From assembly GCF_014648655.1 (NCBI RefSeq), contig NZ_BMRN01000002.1, positions 248,001 to 312,000 on the forward strand: a stretch of 64,000 nucleotides of DNA, in the 5' to 3' direction. The notes beneath the pieces were generated by a model. That model did not search any database. It saw only the letters and a program-made list of their open reading frames with translations, and had not been told where the DNA came from. The DNA comes from Streptomyces atratus. GTDB lineage: Bacteria > Actinomycetota > Actinomycetes > Streptomycetales > Streptomycetaceae. This document shows, in pieces, positions 1 through 10,241 of this stretch (the first letter of the stretch is position 1; every line of letters starts with the position of its first letter). Made by a program: the position numbers and the translations under genes.

Positions 1-240
1 GTCAGCAGGTGGAACGCGGCCACGAGGGCGTACCAGCCGCTGCACGCCGGACTGCTGTCGCCGGAGCCCCGCGCCTATACGGACACCACGGCCGCGCGGG
101 GGACCACGCACTTCTACACGCTGGAGGCGGTGCGCGCCGACGGCAGCGTCGCGGGCACGCACATGTGGAGCTGCGTCTTCCAGGACCGCGTCCAGTCAGA
201 GGCTCGCGCCGAAGTGGCTGCCCAAAGGCCAAGGCCGTGA
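1..240 (+). CDS. Partial: C-terminal end of a secreted fibronectin-III-like protein
   Basis: The window opens inside a gene. The first reading frame is open from base 1 to a TGA ending at 240 (79 residues). The visible part has a beta-sandwich pattern typical of the end of an fn3 module, with phrases such as YTDTTAARGTTHFYTLEAV and DGSVAGTHMW. The start and any catalytic domain lie upstream of the window. The last roughly 15 residues (SEARAEVAAQRPRP) look unlike an fn3 end and may be readthrough into foreign DNA, since transposase debris begins 80 bases downstream. The fn3 call is moderately sure; overall protein function cannot be stated. Confidence 0.55.
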   Translation, partial: VSRWNAATRAYQPLHAGLLSPEPRAYTDTTAARGTTHFYTLEAVRADGSVAGTHMWSCVFQDRVQSEARAEVAAQRPRP

Positions 241-317
241 AGTTACGGCTTGAGTGTGACAGTCCAGGCGGCTGTGATCTGTGGGTTTGCCGGACGTAGG
301 AAGCGGAGCCCCGGTAG

Positions 318-575
318 AACTGGCAGTCGATCAAGACAACCGTTCACTCACCGGAAGCTCTGCTGTCCGGACAGTCTGCCATCACGCGTGTCGTCACGGT
401 GGCCGAAGGGCTCTATGCGCCGGGCCACCTGGGCGAGTTGACCGGGATCGTTCCGTTCGAGCTGGTCGATGCCGTGCTTGTCGAGTGCGGAACCGTCCAG
501 CAGCGGCTGCGGAAACTGCCCGCACGGGTCGTGGTCGACCTGTCATCGACCTCGTCGGCGGGCTCCCCGTCGTGA
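318..575 (+). pseudogene. Relic of an IS4-family transposase N-terminus
   Basis: The frame starting after a TAG at 315-317 encodes about 50 residues matching the N-terminal domain of actinobacterial IS4-type transposases: YAPGHLGELTGIVPFELVDA, then VQQRLRKLPARVVVDL. In intact relatives this is followed by a hydrophobic helix and the DDE catalytic domain. Here the match stops near 545, runs into unrelated sequence and ends at a TGA at 573-575. There is no plausible start codon in frame, no catalytic domain and no terminal inverted repeat that I can see. It is a dead fragment, probably left by an old insertion and deletion beside the tRNA gene. Confidence 0.75.
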
Positions 576-638
576 CCTGGGACGGGTCCCGCGCTTATAC
601 GTTCGCTACGCCGCCCTCGCTACGGTGCTGTGGCCTGC

Positions 639-663
639 AAAAAGGCCCTCCCGAGGGAGGGCC
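639..663 (-). terminator. Rho-independent terminator of tRNA-Arg
   Basis: A perfect GC-rich hairpin (GGCCCTCC arm at 644-651 and its complement up to 663, four-base loop) is followed on the minus strand by a run of five Us (five As at 639-643 on the plus strand). It lies 19 bases beyond the 3' end of the minus-strand tRNA gene, so it most likely ends that transcript. Confidence 0.85.
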
Positions 664-682
664 TGATGTCGTACGGGCAGAG

Positions 683-755
683 CGCCCCCGGCAGGACTCG
701 AACCTGCGGCCAAGCGCTTAGAAGGCGCCTGCTCTATCCACTGAGCTACGGGGGC
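683..755 (-). tRNA. tRNA-Arg (anticodon TCT)
   Basis: Read on the minus strand, this is a 73-base cloverleaf. The acceptor stem is GCCCCCG (755-749) paired with CGGGGGC (690-684), with discriminator G at 683. The D-arm contains AGCTCAGTGGATAGAGC, the anticodon loop is CTTCTAA with anticodon TCT (722-720), and the T-arm contains GGTTCGAGTCC. CCA is not encoded. It decodes AGA, a rare codon in high-GC genomes. A strong terminator follows directly. tRNA genes of this kind are common integration sites, but no att repeat or integrase is visible here. Confidence 0.95.
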
Positions 756-1074
756 CGGGTGGTGGCCTCGGTGGCCTGGAGCCCTGGGGCCGGGCCGGTC
801 GATGACCCGCCGGGACAAGGATAGGGCTCCGATCGCCTCGACCCGGTTGCTTCACCTGCGTGGCACGATGTGGAGGTTCGGTGAAGCGAACCGATAATCG
901 CAGGTAGGTGGGATTCCCGCATCGCTTTTGACGCCTCGCGCCCCGGGTGTTGTGCACTCGTTATGCCTGCGCCCCACTCGTCCCCTCTGTCCCGACTCCG
1001 TCCCAGCGGGAGAACCGGCGCGCAGAGGTGGCTATACGCTTCAAAAAGGCGCCAAAATTGGGCATTCTTCGCAT
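756..1074. other. Non-coding stretch between tRNA-Arg and dynA
   Basis: No convincing gene. It should hold the minus-strand tRNA promoter and the plus-strand dynA promoter. A small inverted repeat (GGTTCG at 875-880, CGAACC at 887-892) is followed by an AT-rich GATAAT at 893-898 that could be a -10 element. The dynA frame stays open upstream to an ATG at 928, but that extension has no ribosome site and no family-like sequence. Confidence 0.5.
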
Positions 1075-2727
1075 GTGGTGACCTTGGACGTACGGCCTCA
1101 GCTCATCGACGCACTTTCCGCCCTGCGCGACCGTGTCGCTGCCGTGCGTCTTCCACTTCCGCTGCCGGGGGCCGCGCGCGCCCGCCAGACCCGTAGCGAG
1201 CTGCTCGCCCAGCTCGACGACTATCTGCTTCCCCGGCTCAGAGATCCTGAAGCGCCCCTGCTCGCGGTCATCGGCGGGTCCACCGGGGCGGGGAAGTCGA
1301 CGCTCGTCAATTCGCTGGTGGGGCGGCTGGTCAGCGAGGCCGGGGTGCTGCGCCCGACCACGCGGACGCCCGTGCTCGTCTGCCATCCGGATGATCACCA
1401 CTGGTTCGCGGGGGTCCGTGTACTGCCGCAGCTCACCAGGGTCTGGCTGCCCCCGGAGGAGAACGGGGACCCCGGTCGGTGCGACGAGCTCGACGGGAGC
1501 GAGGAGGCGGACGGGATCGCGCTGCGTGTCGAGACCGCCACCGGGCTGCCGCGCGGGCTCGCGCTGCTCGACGCGCCCGATATCGACTCGCTCGTGGTGC
1601 GGAACCGGGTCCTGGCCGCCGAGCTGATCTGCGCCGCGGATGTGTGGGTGATGGTGACCACGGCCTCCCGGTACGCGGACGCCGTGCCGTGGCACCTGCT
1701 GCGTACCGCCAAGGAGTACGACGCCTCGCTCGTCACCGTCCTCGACCGGGTGCCGCACCAGGTGATCGCCGAGGTGTCCCGGCAGTACGGGGCGCTGCTC
1801 ACCAAGGCGGGCCTCGGTGAGGTGCCGCGCTTCACCATTCCCGAGCTGCCCGAATCGGCCGGCGGCGGCAGCGGACTGCTGCCCACCACCGCGGTCGCCC
1901 CGCTGCGGGCCTGGCTAAGCCACCGCGCTCAGGACCCGGCGGCCCGTCAGCAGGCGGTCGGGCGCACGGCGGCCGGGGTCATCGACTCGCTGGACGTACG
2001 GATGCCCGCGCTGGCCGGGGCCGTCGCGGCACAGTACGCGGCGGCCGTGCGGCTGACCGGTGTGGTCGAGGACGCGTACCGCACGGAAGGCGCCCGGGTC
2101 CGGCGGCGGCTGCGCAACGGCGGCGTGCTCGCGGGGGACGCCCGGACCCGGTGGCGTGGGTACCCGATGTACAGCAACTCCGAGGAACTCCTCGAAGCGC
2201 TGGTGGAGAGTCTTGCCGCACTTCTGCAGTGCGCGGTGGCCGCAGCCGACGAACAGATCCGCACGACCTGGCAGCGCGATCCCGCGGCCGGGGTGTTCGG
2301 CTTCGAGGATGTCGGCCGGGAGGCCGGGGGATGGGGGCCCGCCGAGGACATCCGGGGCCGGATCGCCATGGCCGTACGGCGGTGGTGGCGGGTGCTGGAG
2401 GAACTGGCCGAGGAAGAGGTGCGCCGGCTCGAACGCAACTCCGCACCCGACGCCGAGACAGTGGTGGCGCTCCTGGCCGCCGCACTGCTCGGCGGTCGCC
2501 GTACCCGCGGCGCCGGGGAACAACTCGCCGAACGGATCGGGGCCCAGGGTGCGCTGCGGCTGCGCGACAAGGGCGGCGCACTGCTCACCAACTGCCTCGA
2601 CCGGGTGCTGGACGGCGAGCGCGACCGGCGGCTCGCACCGCTCGACGCACTCGATGTGGCCCCCGAGCCGCAGGCCGAACTGATTGCCGCGCTGTCCGTA
2701 CTGCAGAAGGAGAGGTGGCAGCGATGA
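1075..2727 (+). CDS. dynA: Dynamin-like GTPase, DynA type
   Basis: A GTPase of about 550 residues. Seen: a P-loop [10 protein letters not shown] at about residues 67-76, a G3-like DAPD at about 166-169, then a long helical region with no clear membrane segment. I chose the GTG pair at 1075/1078 because family members begin [19 protein letters not shown]; no Shine-Dalgarno is visible, so translation may be leaderless. An upstream ATG at 928 looks spurious. The stop overlaps the next gene by four bases, and that gene encodes a second GTPase with two membrane helices. In Streptomyces venezuelae a dynA-dynB pair makes dynamin-like proteins that stabilise FtsZ rings during sporulation septation (family knowledge). 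Gene order, overlap and topology fit that pair. The exact symbol is inference. Confidence 0.65.
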   Translation: MVTLDVRPQLIDALSALRDRVAAVRLPLPLPGAARARQTRSELLAQLDDYLLPRLRDPEAPLLAVIGGSTGAGKSTLVNSLVGRLVSEAGVLRPTTRTPVLVCHPDDHHWFAGVRVLPQLTRVWLPPEENGDPGRCDELDGSEEADGIALRVETATGLPRGLALLDAPDIDSLVVRNRVLAAELICAADVWVMVTTASRYADAVPWHLLRTAKEYDASLVTVLDRVPHQVIAEVSRQYGALLTKAGLGEVPRFTIPELPESAGGGSGLLPTTAVAPLRAWLSHRAQDPAARQQAVGRTAAGVIDSLDVRMPALAGAVAAQYAAAVRLTGVVEDAYRTEGARVRRRLRNGGVLAGDARTRWRGYPMYSNSEELLEALVESLAALLQCAVAAADEQIRTTWQRDPAAGVFGFEDVGREAGGWGPAEDIRGRIAMAVRRWWRVLEELAEEEVRRLERNSAPDAETVVALLAAALLGGRRTRGAGEQLAERIGAQGALRLRDKGGALLTNCLDRVLDGERDRRLAPLDALDVAPEPQAELIAALSVLQKERWQR

Positions 2728-4700
2728 CTGCCGTCATTGACGAGGGGCCCGGCCGGGGCGAGAGTCCCGCTTCTCACGAGGACCGGAACCGGAATCACCG
2801 GAGCCGGCGCCGGACACCCGACGACCTGCGCACAGCCGTGCCGGAGGCGGGCCGGGACTGGAACGACGGGCTCATCGCCCGGCGCGCGGCCGCCAAGGAG
2901 GAAGGCGCCGAGACCGGGAACGCCCCGAACGACGAGGTACGGCTGCCCCAGGTCGAGGCGTACGTACCGTCGAGCGGTCCGCTCCGGCCGCGGCTCGACG
3001 CGCTGCGTGAACTCGTCGGGCTGTCCAGGGCCAGGCTCGACCGGGCCACCCTCGCCGAGGCGGGACGCGTGCTCGACGAAGCGGCAGCCCGTCGGCGGCT
3101 CTCCTCCAGGCACACCGTCGTCGCCATCGCCGGAGCGACCGGCAGCGGCAAATCGACCCTGTTCAACTCCCTCGCGGGTGCCCAGATCTCCGACACCGGT
3201 CTGCGCAGGCCGACCACCTCCGCCCCCATCGCCTGCTCCTGGACCGACGGGGCCGCCGGGCTGCTGGACCGGCTCGCCATTCCGGGACGGCTCAGGCGCA
3301 GGCCACAACCGAGCGGTACGGACGCCGACGAGGCACTCCAGGGGCTCGTCCTCGTCGACCTGCCCGACCACGACTCGGCGGCGACCGGGCACCGTGATCA
3401 GGTCGACCGGGTGCTTGCGCTGGTCGATGCGGTGATCTGGGTCGTCGACCCGGAGAAGTACGCGGACGCGGCCCTGCACGAGCGCTACCTGCGGCCGCTC
3501 GCCGGGCACGCCGAAATCACGTTCGTCGTCCTCAACCAGATCGACCGGCTGCCCGGCGACGCCGCCGACCAGGTCCTCGACGATCTGCGCCGACTGCTCG
3601 ACGAGGACGGCATGGCGCTCGGCGAACACGGCGAACCGGGCGCCACCGTCATGTCCCTGTCCGCACTCAGCGGCGAAGGCGTGGGTGAACTGCGCGAGAT
3701 GCTCGGCCGGTTCGTCCACGAGCGCACGGCAGCGGCGCGCCGGCTGTCCGCGGATGTGGACGCCGCCGCGGCGAGGCTCCGTCCGGTGTACGTCGCCGAG
3801 GGGCGGCCCGGTCTCGGCGAAGGGGCCCGCGAGGAGTTCGCCGACCGGCTCGCGGAGGCCGTCGGAGCGGCCGCGGCGGGACAGGCGGCCGAGCGCGAGT
3901 GGCGAAGGAACGCCGGCCGGGCGTGCGGCACGCCATGGCTGCGGCTGTGGCGCTGGTACGAGTCCAGCCGGCGGCCGGGAAGCCTGGAGTGCCCGGCGCA
4001 GCCCGCACCCCCCGAGGAGCAGCTCACCGCCCGGCAACGCGTCGAACAGGCCGTGCGGACGGTGGCGGACGAGGCCGCCGGCGGGCTGCCCGGCCCCTGG
4101 GCGCAGGCGGTCCGCGAGGCCGCGGTGAGCGGTGCGGAAGGGCTGCCGGAGGCGCTCGACGAGCTGGTGGGAAAGGCCGGCAGTGCGGACGGGCGGGGGT
4201 GGGCGGTGAGCTGTTTCTCGGCTGGTGCGGCAGGCGGTGCGCAGGGTTCGGTCGGTCCGGGCGGTTCGACGGTCGTGGCGACCGGGGTGGCCGGGGCCTC
4301 CGGTGTGGCGCACAGCGGTCGCGTGGGCGGGAAGCCGCCGCGGCCCAGGTGGTGGCCCGCCGCCGTGCTGGCACAGGTATCGATGACGTTGCTGCAGATC
4401 TTCGGCGGTCTCTGGCTGGTGGGCCAGATCGTCGGCGCACTCGAACCGGGATTCCTCACGCCCGCACTGGTGATGCTGGCCGGGATCATCGGCGGTCCGC
4501 TCGTGGAGTGGTCGTGCGCGGCCGCGGCACGGGGGCCCGCCCGACGGTACGGGCAGGAGGTCGAGCGGCAGTTGCGCGAGGCGGCGGCGGCGTGTGGGCG
4601 GGCACGGGTGCTCGATCCGGTGGCGGCAGAACTCGTGCGGTACCGCGAGGTGCGGGAGCGGTACGTGACGGTGACGGAGTTTTCCACAACTGTTCGGTAG
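2724..4700 (+). CDS. dynB: Membrane-anchored dynamin-like GTPase, DynB type
   Basis: 658 residues. A strong AAGGAG lies about 10 bases before the ATG, which overlaps the dynA stop (ATGA), so the two are co-translated. Seen: a disordered charged N-terminus of about 75 residues, a P-loop GATGSGKST near residue 137, a G3-like VDLPDHDS, a G4-like NQID, a long helical middle, and two adjacent hydrophobic helices near residues 548-572 and 578-596 ([20 protein letters not shown] and [16 protein letters not shown]), then a basic helical tail. The paired C-terminal helices are what is expected of the membrane-tethered partner of a bacterial dynamin pair. The likely role is membrane remodelling or Z-ring stabilisation at sporulation septa, inferred from family and context. 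Generic annotation would be a YfjP-like GTPase. Confidence 0.68.
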   Translation: MTAVIDEGPGRGESPASHEDRNRNHRSRRRTPDDLRTAVPEAGRDWNDGLIARRAAAKEEGAETGNAPNDEVRLPQVEAYVPSSGPLRPRLDALRELVGLSRARLDRATLAEAGRVLDEAAARRRLSSRHTVVAIAGATGSGKSTLFNSLAGAQISDTGLRRPTTSAPIACSWTDGAAGLLDRLAIPGRLRRRPQPSGTDADEALQGLVLVDLPDHDSAATGHRDQVDRVLALVDAVIWVVDPEKYADAALHERYLRPLAGHAEITFVVLNQIDRLPGDAADQVLDDLRRLLDEDGMALGEHGEPGATVMSLSALSGEGVGELREMLGRFVHERTAAARRLSADVDAAAARLRPVYVAEGRPGLGEGAREEFADRLAEAVGAAAAGQAAEREWRRNAGRACGTPWLRLWRWYESSRRPGSLECPAQPAPPEEQLTARQRVEQAVRTVADEAAGGLPGPWAQAVREAAVSGAEGLPEALDELVGKAGSADGRGWAVSCFSAGAAGGAQGSVGPGGSTVVATGVAGASGVAHSGRVGGKPPRPRWWPAAVLAQVSMTLLQIFGGLWLVGQIVGALEPGFLTPALVMLAGIIGGPLVEWSCAAAARGPARRYGQEVERQLREAAAACGRARVLDPVAAELVRYREVRERYVTVTEFSTTVR

Positions 4701-4800
4701 TCCACAGGCATCAGCAGGATTTCCGCCTTCCCTTCAACCTGGGATCGGTGGCCGCGCGGGTGCGGTCGCTGGAGCCGAAGGCCGAAGGGGAGGCGGAGTC

Positions 4801-5460
4801 ATGAATGACACCTTGGTGACACTGGTGGGAAACGCGGCGACGGGCGTGGAGTTCCGGGAGACCGCGACCGGCGGAATGGCGCGATTCCGGTTCGCGGTGA
4901 CGCCGCGCCGCTGGGACCGCGAGAAGCAGTTCTGGACGGACGGGCACACCAGCTTCTACACCGTGTGGGCCTGGCGGACTCTGGCATCGAATCTGTCCGG
5001 TTCCGTATCCGTCGGAGAACCACTCGTCGTGCACGGCAGGTTGAAGGTGCGCGAGGAGGAACGGGAGGGCGGGCGCAGGACGTTCGTGGACATCGAGGCG
5101 GTTGCGGTGGGGCACGACCTGACCCGGGGAACGGCTGCGTTCCGGCGGGTGATGAGGGGCGATCCGGGGTTGATGACGCGCTCGGGGAGCGTGGGGAGGA
5201 CGGGTGACTCGGACGGGTCGGGACGCTCGGGTGAGTCGGAGGGGGCGGGTGGGCCGGATGGTTCGTACGACGTGTCACGCGCCGAACGGGTCGAACGGGT
5301 CGAACGGGCTGGGCGTGCCGGGCGGCGCGAACGGGAGGAAGGGGGTGAACAGAGCGAAATGAGCGAGCGCGCCGAACGGAGCGATCGAGCCGGACGGCAG
5401 GGAGCCAAGCGGTCGACAGTGCGTCAAAAAGGTGGCCAGGAGCTTGCCTCGGTGCCATGA
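4801..5460 (+). CDS. ssbB: Single-stranded DNA-binding protein paralogue (SsbB type)
   Basis: 219 residues; GGGGAGG precedes the ATG. The first ~105 residues are an SSB OB-fold: MNDTLVTLVGNAATGVEFRE at the start, then FYTVWAWRTLASNLSGSV and the loop DIEAVAVGHDL. The rest is low-complexity, first Gly/Ser/Asp rich, then charged repeats (RAERVERVERAGRAGRRERE). The canonical acidic SSB tip (DDDIPF type), which recruits partner proteins, is absent; the protein ends ELASVP. In S. coelicolor the tail-less paralogue SsbB is linked to chromosome segregation during sporulation, while SsbA is the replicative SSB. Its place 100 bases downstream of the dynamin pair supports a shared sporulation role. The C-terminal part is longer than I recall for SsbB. 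Confidence 0.75.
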   Translation: MNDTLVTLVGNAATGVEFRETATGGMARFRFAVTPRRWDREKQFWTDGHTSFYTVWAWRTLASNLSGSVSVGEPLVVHGRLKVREEEREGGRRTFVDIEAVAVGHDLTRGTAAFRRVMRGDPGLMTRSGSVGRTGDSDGSGRSGESEGAGGPDGSYDVSRAERVERVERAGRAGRREREEGGEQSEMSERAERSDRAGRQGAKRSTVRQKGGQELASVP

Positions 5461-5682
5461 CCGGGCCTGCGCGGATCGGGGCGGACCGAGGGGCGCGGAG
5501 CCGGGCATGCGATTCCGGCGATAACGATTCCGATTCGGAACGGTTGTACGACGGTATGACGGGGGACTGTTCATCGCTTCGTACTTAGGATTCCCAGTAC
5601 TCACGGGGCACTTGAGTCGACTGGCGGGACAATCCCCCACACGCGCATCAGGCGCGGAGGGTCTCGCCCGGAGGGGAATTCT

Positions 5683-7134
5683 GTGTTTTCTGCTTATTCA
5701 GCGACCGTTTCGTCGTCCACGGAGACGACCAATTCTCCACGGCGGCGGGGCATAGCCCGGCTGGCCGCTTCGGTGGTGGCATCCGGTCTGGTCATGGCAG
5801 GCGTCCTCGTCGGCGCGGGCGGTGCGGTCGCCGACGAGGCGCCGCAGCATCAAGGTGGCGCGGCCGCGGTCCTGGACGGGCTGAAGACCTACGACCGTGC
5901 CGTGCTCCACGCGGACGGCCGGAATCGGGAGCTGCCCGCCGGGCTCTTCGAGATGACCGTCGACGGCGGTGGCAAGCTCAAGACGTACTGCATCGACTTC
6001 CACAACCCCACCCAGAACCAGGCGAAGTACCTGGAGACCCCCTGGGACCAGACCTCGCTCGGCGGCAACAAGAACGCGGGCAAGATCCGCTGGATCCTGG
6101 AGCACTCCTACCCGCAGGTCGACGACCTCGCGGCGCTCGCCAAGCAGGCCGGCACCGGGCCGCTCACCGAGAAGACCGCGGCGGCGGGCACCCAGGTCGC
6201 CATCTGGCGCTACTCGGACAACGTCGATGTCGACGCAACCGACGGCCAGGCCGAGAAGCTCGCCGACTGGCTGGAGCACAACGCCGTCGACCAGGCCGAG
6301 CCCAAGCCGTCCCTCGCCCTGGACTCGGCCGCGGTCTCCGGCAAGTCCGGTGAGCGGCTCGGGCCGGTCACCGTCCGTACCAATGCCGGCCAGGTCTCCG
6401 TGACCCCGCCTGCCGACGCCGCCAGCGGTGTCAAGGTCACCGACAAGAGCGGCAAGCCCGTGACCGCGGCGGCCAACGGCGCTGAGCTCTACTTCGACGT
6501 ACCGGCGGGCACGGCCGACGGTTCCGCCTCGCTGACCGTCCAGGCCACCACGTCGGTGCCGGTCGGCCGGGCCTTCGCCGGGGTGACCAAGAGCCAGACC
6601 ATGATCCTGGCCGGCTCCAGCGAGTCCACGGTCTCCGCGACCGCCACCGCGACCTGGGCCAAGCAGGGTGCGATCCCGGCGGTCTCGGCGAAGAAGAACT
6701 GCGCCAAGGGCGGCGTGGACGTCACCGCGAGCAACAAGGGCGACGAGGCGTTCACGTTCGAGCTGGCCGGGGTGAAGCACACCATCGAGGCGGGCAAGTC
6801 CGAGACGGTGACCGTCCCGGTCGCCGAGGACCAGGCGTACGACTTCACGATCACCGGCCCCGGTGGCTTCTCGAAGACGTTCAAGGGCGTCCTTGACTGC
6901 AAGACCAGCGGCAGCGCCACCGGCGGCAGTGGCACTGACACCCAGACCGGCGGTGACAAGCCCGCCCCGGCCACGACCGGCGGCGGCTCGACCGGGTCCA
7001 CCGGCGACCTCGCCGAGACCGGTGGCTCCAGCGCCACTCCGGTCATCGCGGGCGTCGCGATCGCCCTCGTCGTCGTCGGCGGCGGCGCGGTCTTCTTCCT
7101 CCGCAAGCGCAAGACGCAGTCCTCCGCCCAGTAA
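5683..7134 (+). CDS. LAXTG sortase-anchored surface protein with thioester domain
   Basis: 483 residues; GGAGGGG lies a few bases before the GTG. Seen in order: signal peptide (PRRRG then a hydrophobic core, probable cleavage after GGAVA at ~50); a thioester-type adhesin domain with the hallmark Cys in TYCIDF (C103) and Gln in GTQVAIWRYSD (Q171), which normally form an internal Cys-Gln thioester; a second beta domain with two Cys (KKNCAKGG, VLDCKTS) that may form a disulfide; a Gly/Thr-rich linker; and a sorting signal LAETG (443-447), a hydrophobic helix and a basic tail RKRK. LAXTG motifs are substrates of class E sortases in Streptomyces. Likely a covalent surface adhesin or aerial-hypha surface protein; the ligand is unknown. 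A hairpin terminator follows. Confidence 0.82.
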   Translation: MFSAYSATVSSSTETTNSPRRRGIARLAASVVASGLVMAGVLVGAGGAVADEAPQHQGGAAAVLDGLKTYDRAVLHADGRNRELPAGLFEMTVDGGGKLKTYCIDFHNPTQNQAKYLETPWDQTSLGGNKNAGKIRWILEHSYPQVDDLAALAKQAGTGPLTEKTAAAGTQVAIWRYSDNVDVDATDGQAEKLADWLEHNAVDQAEPKPSLALDSAAVSGKSGERLGPVTVRTNAGQVSVTPPADAASGVKVTDKSGKPVTAAANGAELYFDVPAGTADGSASLTVQATTSVPVGRAFAGVTKSQTMILAGSSESTVSATATATWAKQGAIPAVSAKKNCAKGGVDVTASNKGDEAFTFELAGVKHTIEAGKSETVTVPVAEDQAYDFTITGPGGFSKTFKGVLDCKTSGSATGGSGTDTQTGGDKPAPATTGGGSTGSTGDLAETGGSSATPVIAGVAIALVVVGGGAVFFLRKRKTQSSAQ

Positions 7135-7181
7135 TCACGGAGTGACGAACGGCAGACAATCTGTCACGCCTGCCTGATGGT

Positions 7182-7211
7182 GGCCCCGGTACGCGGACGC
7201 GTACCGGGGCC
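7182..7211 (+). terminator. Hairpin terminator after the surface-protein gene
   Basis: A 13-bp perfect stem (GGCCCCGGTACGC, 7182-7194, with 7199-7211) and a four-base loop. There is no U-run, as is common in Streptomyces. It lies 47 bases after the stop and ahead of the ettA promoter region. Confidence 0.75.
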
Positions 7212-7282
7212 GTCGCATGCCGGAAGACGGGGGCGGTGCGTGCCGGGAGGCGGGACGGGGTGTACCGGGGAGCGGACTGGTT

Positions 7283-7298
7283 TCCATCCCGGGATGGA
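7283..7298. promoter_or_regulatory. Perfect 16-bp palindrome upstream of ettA
   Basis: TCCATCCCGGGATGGA is a perfect palindrome 55 bases before the ettA start. A CAAGAT that could serve as a -10 element lies about 10 bases downstream. The placement suggests a repressor or activator site for ettA. No regulator is identified, and chance occurrence in GC-rich DNA cannot be excluded. Confidence 0.35.
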
Positions 7299-7352
7299 CG
7301 TCAGGCAAGATGGGGTGTATCTGCCCACACATCGATAGCCGGACGGTTTCTC

Positions 7353-9017
<1,665 letters not shown>

Positions 9018-9022
9018 TCGTC

Positions 9023-9445
9023 TTGGCACGTCACATCTACAACTGCCCCCTGCGATGGTCGGACATGGACGCCTTCGGCCACGTGAACAACGTGGTCTTC
9101 CTCCGCTACCTGGAGGAGGCGCGCATCGACTTCATGTTCCGGCTGGCGCCGGGGGACGGCTCGCCGTCCTTCTCGGGCGGGTCCGTCGTGGCCCGGCACG
9201 AGATCGACTACGTACGGCCGCTGGTCCACCGGCACGAGCCGGTGACCGTCGAGTCGTGGGTCACGAAGATCGGCGCCGCGTCGCTGACGATCGCGTACGA
9301 GATCAAGGACCCGGACCAGGTCTACGTACGGGCCTCGACCGTCGTCGTGCCGTACGACCTGGCAGAGGAGCGGCCCCGGCGGATCTCCGCCGAGGAGAAG
9401 CTCTTCCTCCAGCAGTACCTGGCCGAGGAGCCTGCCGCAGCATGA
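9023..9445 (+). CDS. Hotdog-fold acyl-CoA thioesterase (4HBT/YbgC type)
   Basis: 140 residues. A TTG start is chosen because it lies just after the ettA stop, with GAGG about 9 bases upstream. The N-terminal signature WSDMDAFGHVNNVVFLRYLE is the 4-hydroxybenzoyl-CoA thioesterase type active-site helix, with the catalytic Asp in the DxDxxGHVNN motif. The rest fits a single hotdog domain (RHEIDYVRPL, ESWVTKIGAASLTIAYEI). It should hydrolyse acyl-CoA thioesters; chain specificity cannot be read. Its stop overlaps the next ATG by four bases (ATGA). Confidence 0.85.
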   Translation: MARHIYNCPLRWSDMDAFGHVNNVVFLRYLEEARIDFMFRLAPGDGSPSFSGGSVVARHEIDYVRPLVHRHEPVTVESWVTKIGAASLTIAYEIKDPDQVYVRASTVVVPYDLAEERPRRISAEEKLFLQQYLAEEPAAA

Positions 9446-10131
9446 CGGTGCCCGTGCGGTCGCTGGAGTTCGCCGACGCGAGGGAGGCCGCGGATCTCGC
9501 GGCCTTCCTCGGTCGGCTGCTCCGCTACGACCGGGCAGCCGCGGTGCGGATGCAGGCCGGCGGCAGTGCGCTGGCCGTGTTCGGCAGGCCGCCGTCGTTC
9601 GAGGTCCTGGCGATCCGGGCGGCGCGGCTGGCCGAACCGCACGACTTCGACGTCACGGTGTCCGCCGGTGAACTCCTCGAATCCCTCGACGTCGAGGGCA
9701 CGGCAGCCGGTTCGGGCGCCCTGCCCGCACCCGTCACCGGACCGCCGTGGACGGGTGTCCTCCCGCCCCGCGGCGGCTGGCACGAACTGCCGGGCCTGCC
9801 CGACCCGGTCTCCCTGCGCACAGCGGTCACCGCCGCGGTGGCGGAGTTCCGCTCCCGCGACGAGGCCCTGCCCGAGGACCGCCGCACCCGGGCGGAGCGG
9901 GACCTGATCGGCCGCGAGATCTGGTCGCGCACGGTTGCCGATACCGAACTTCCGCTGCGGGCCGTGCACGCCGCCCAGTCCCTCGGCTTCCTCCGCCCGG
10001 CGCCGGACTTCCCGGTCGCCCTGCTCGCGGCAGGGGCCTGGCTGCGGCTGCGCACCCCGTTCGGCTCGATCGCCCTGCGCGGTCCGGGCAGCGGACTCGG
10101 CACGCTCGCGGTGACGGTGGGCGCGAGCTGA
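9442..10131 (+). CDS. Conserved hypothetical protein coupled to ettA and thioesterase
   Basis: 229 residues, ATG overlapping the thioesterase stop, so translationally coupled. I do not recognise a domain. It starts with an alpha/beta region (RSLEFADAREAADLAAFLGR), has a Pro/Gly-rich central loop and a helical stretch around EDRRTRAERDLIGREIW, and ends hydrophobic (FGSIALRGPGSGLGTLAVTV). There are no membrane helices, signal peptide, metal motifs or cysteines. The operon position suggests a house-keeping role linked with translation or acyl-CoA metabolism, but no function can be assigned. Coding is well supported by the overlap and codon bias. Confidence 0.7.
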   Translation: MTVPVRSLEFADAREAADLAAFLGRLLRYDRAAAVRMQAGGSALAVFGRPPSFEVLAIRAARLAEPHDFDVTVSAGELLESLDVEGTAAGSGALPAPVTGPPWTGVLPPRGGWHELPGLPDPVSLRTAVTAAVAEFRSRDEALPEDRRTRAERDLIGREIWSRTVADTELPLRAVHAAQSLGFLRPAPDFPVALLAAGAWLRLRTPFGSIALRGPGSGLGTLAVTVGAS

Positions 10132-10151
10132 GCGACGGCCCGACGACAGGC

Positions 10152-10237
10152 CCCGTCCGGACAGACCGACGGACCCGTCCGGACAGACCGACGGACCCGT
10201 CCGGACAGACCGACGGACCCGTCCGGACAGACCGACA
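10152..10237. repeat. 22-bp tandem repeat, about 3.9 copies, between convergent genes
   Basis: The unit CCCGTCCGGACAGACCGACG plus GA repeats exactly at 10152, 10174 and 10196, with a partial copy from 10218. Each unit contains the palindrome GTCCGGAC. The array fills the gap between a plus-strand gene ending at 10131 and a minus-strand gene ending at 10242. It is not CRISPR: there are no spacers. It could act as a bidirectional stop or be neutral minisatellite DNA. Confidence 0.9.
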
Positions 10238-10241
10238 GGAC

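Noticed and set aside
928..1074. Earlier ATG for dynA
   Set aside because: No ribosome site and no family-like sequence before VTLDVRPQ; kept only as an alternative start.
2151..2723. Upstream extension of the dynB frame inside dynA
   Set aside because: Basic low-complexity shadow; AAGGAG and the ATGA overlap fix the start at 2724.
4711..5115. Minus-strand frames opposite ssbB
   Set aside because: The plus-strand OB-fold is unmistakable; the opposite frames are low complexity.
10152..10237. CRISPR array or recombination sites
   Set aside because: Direct 22-bp repeats without spacers; no recombinase nearby.
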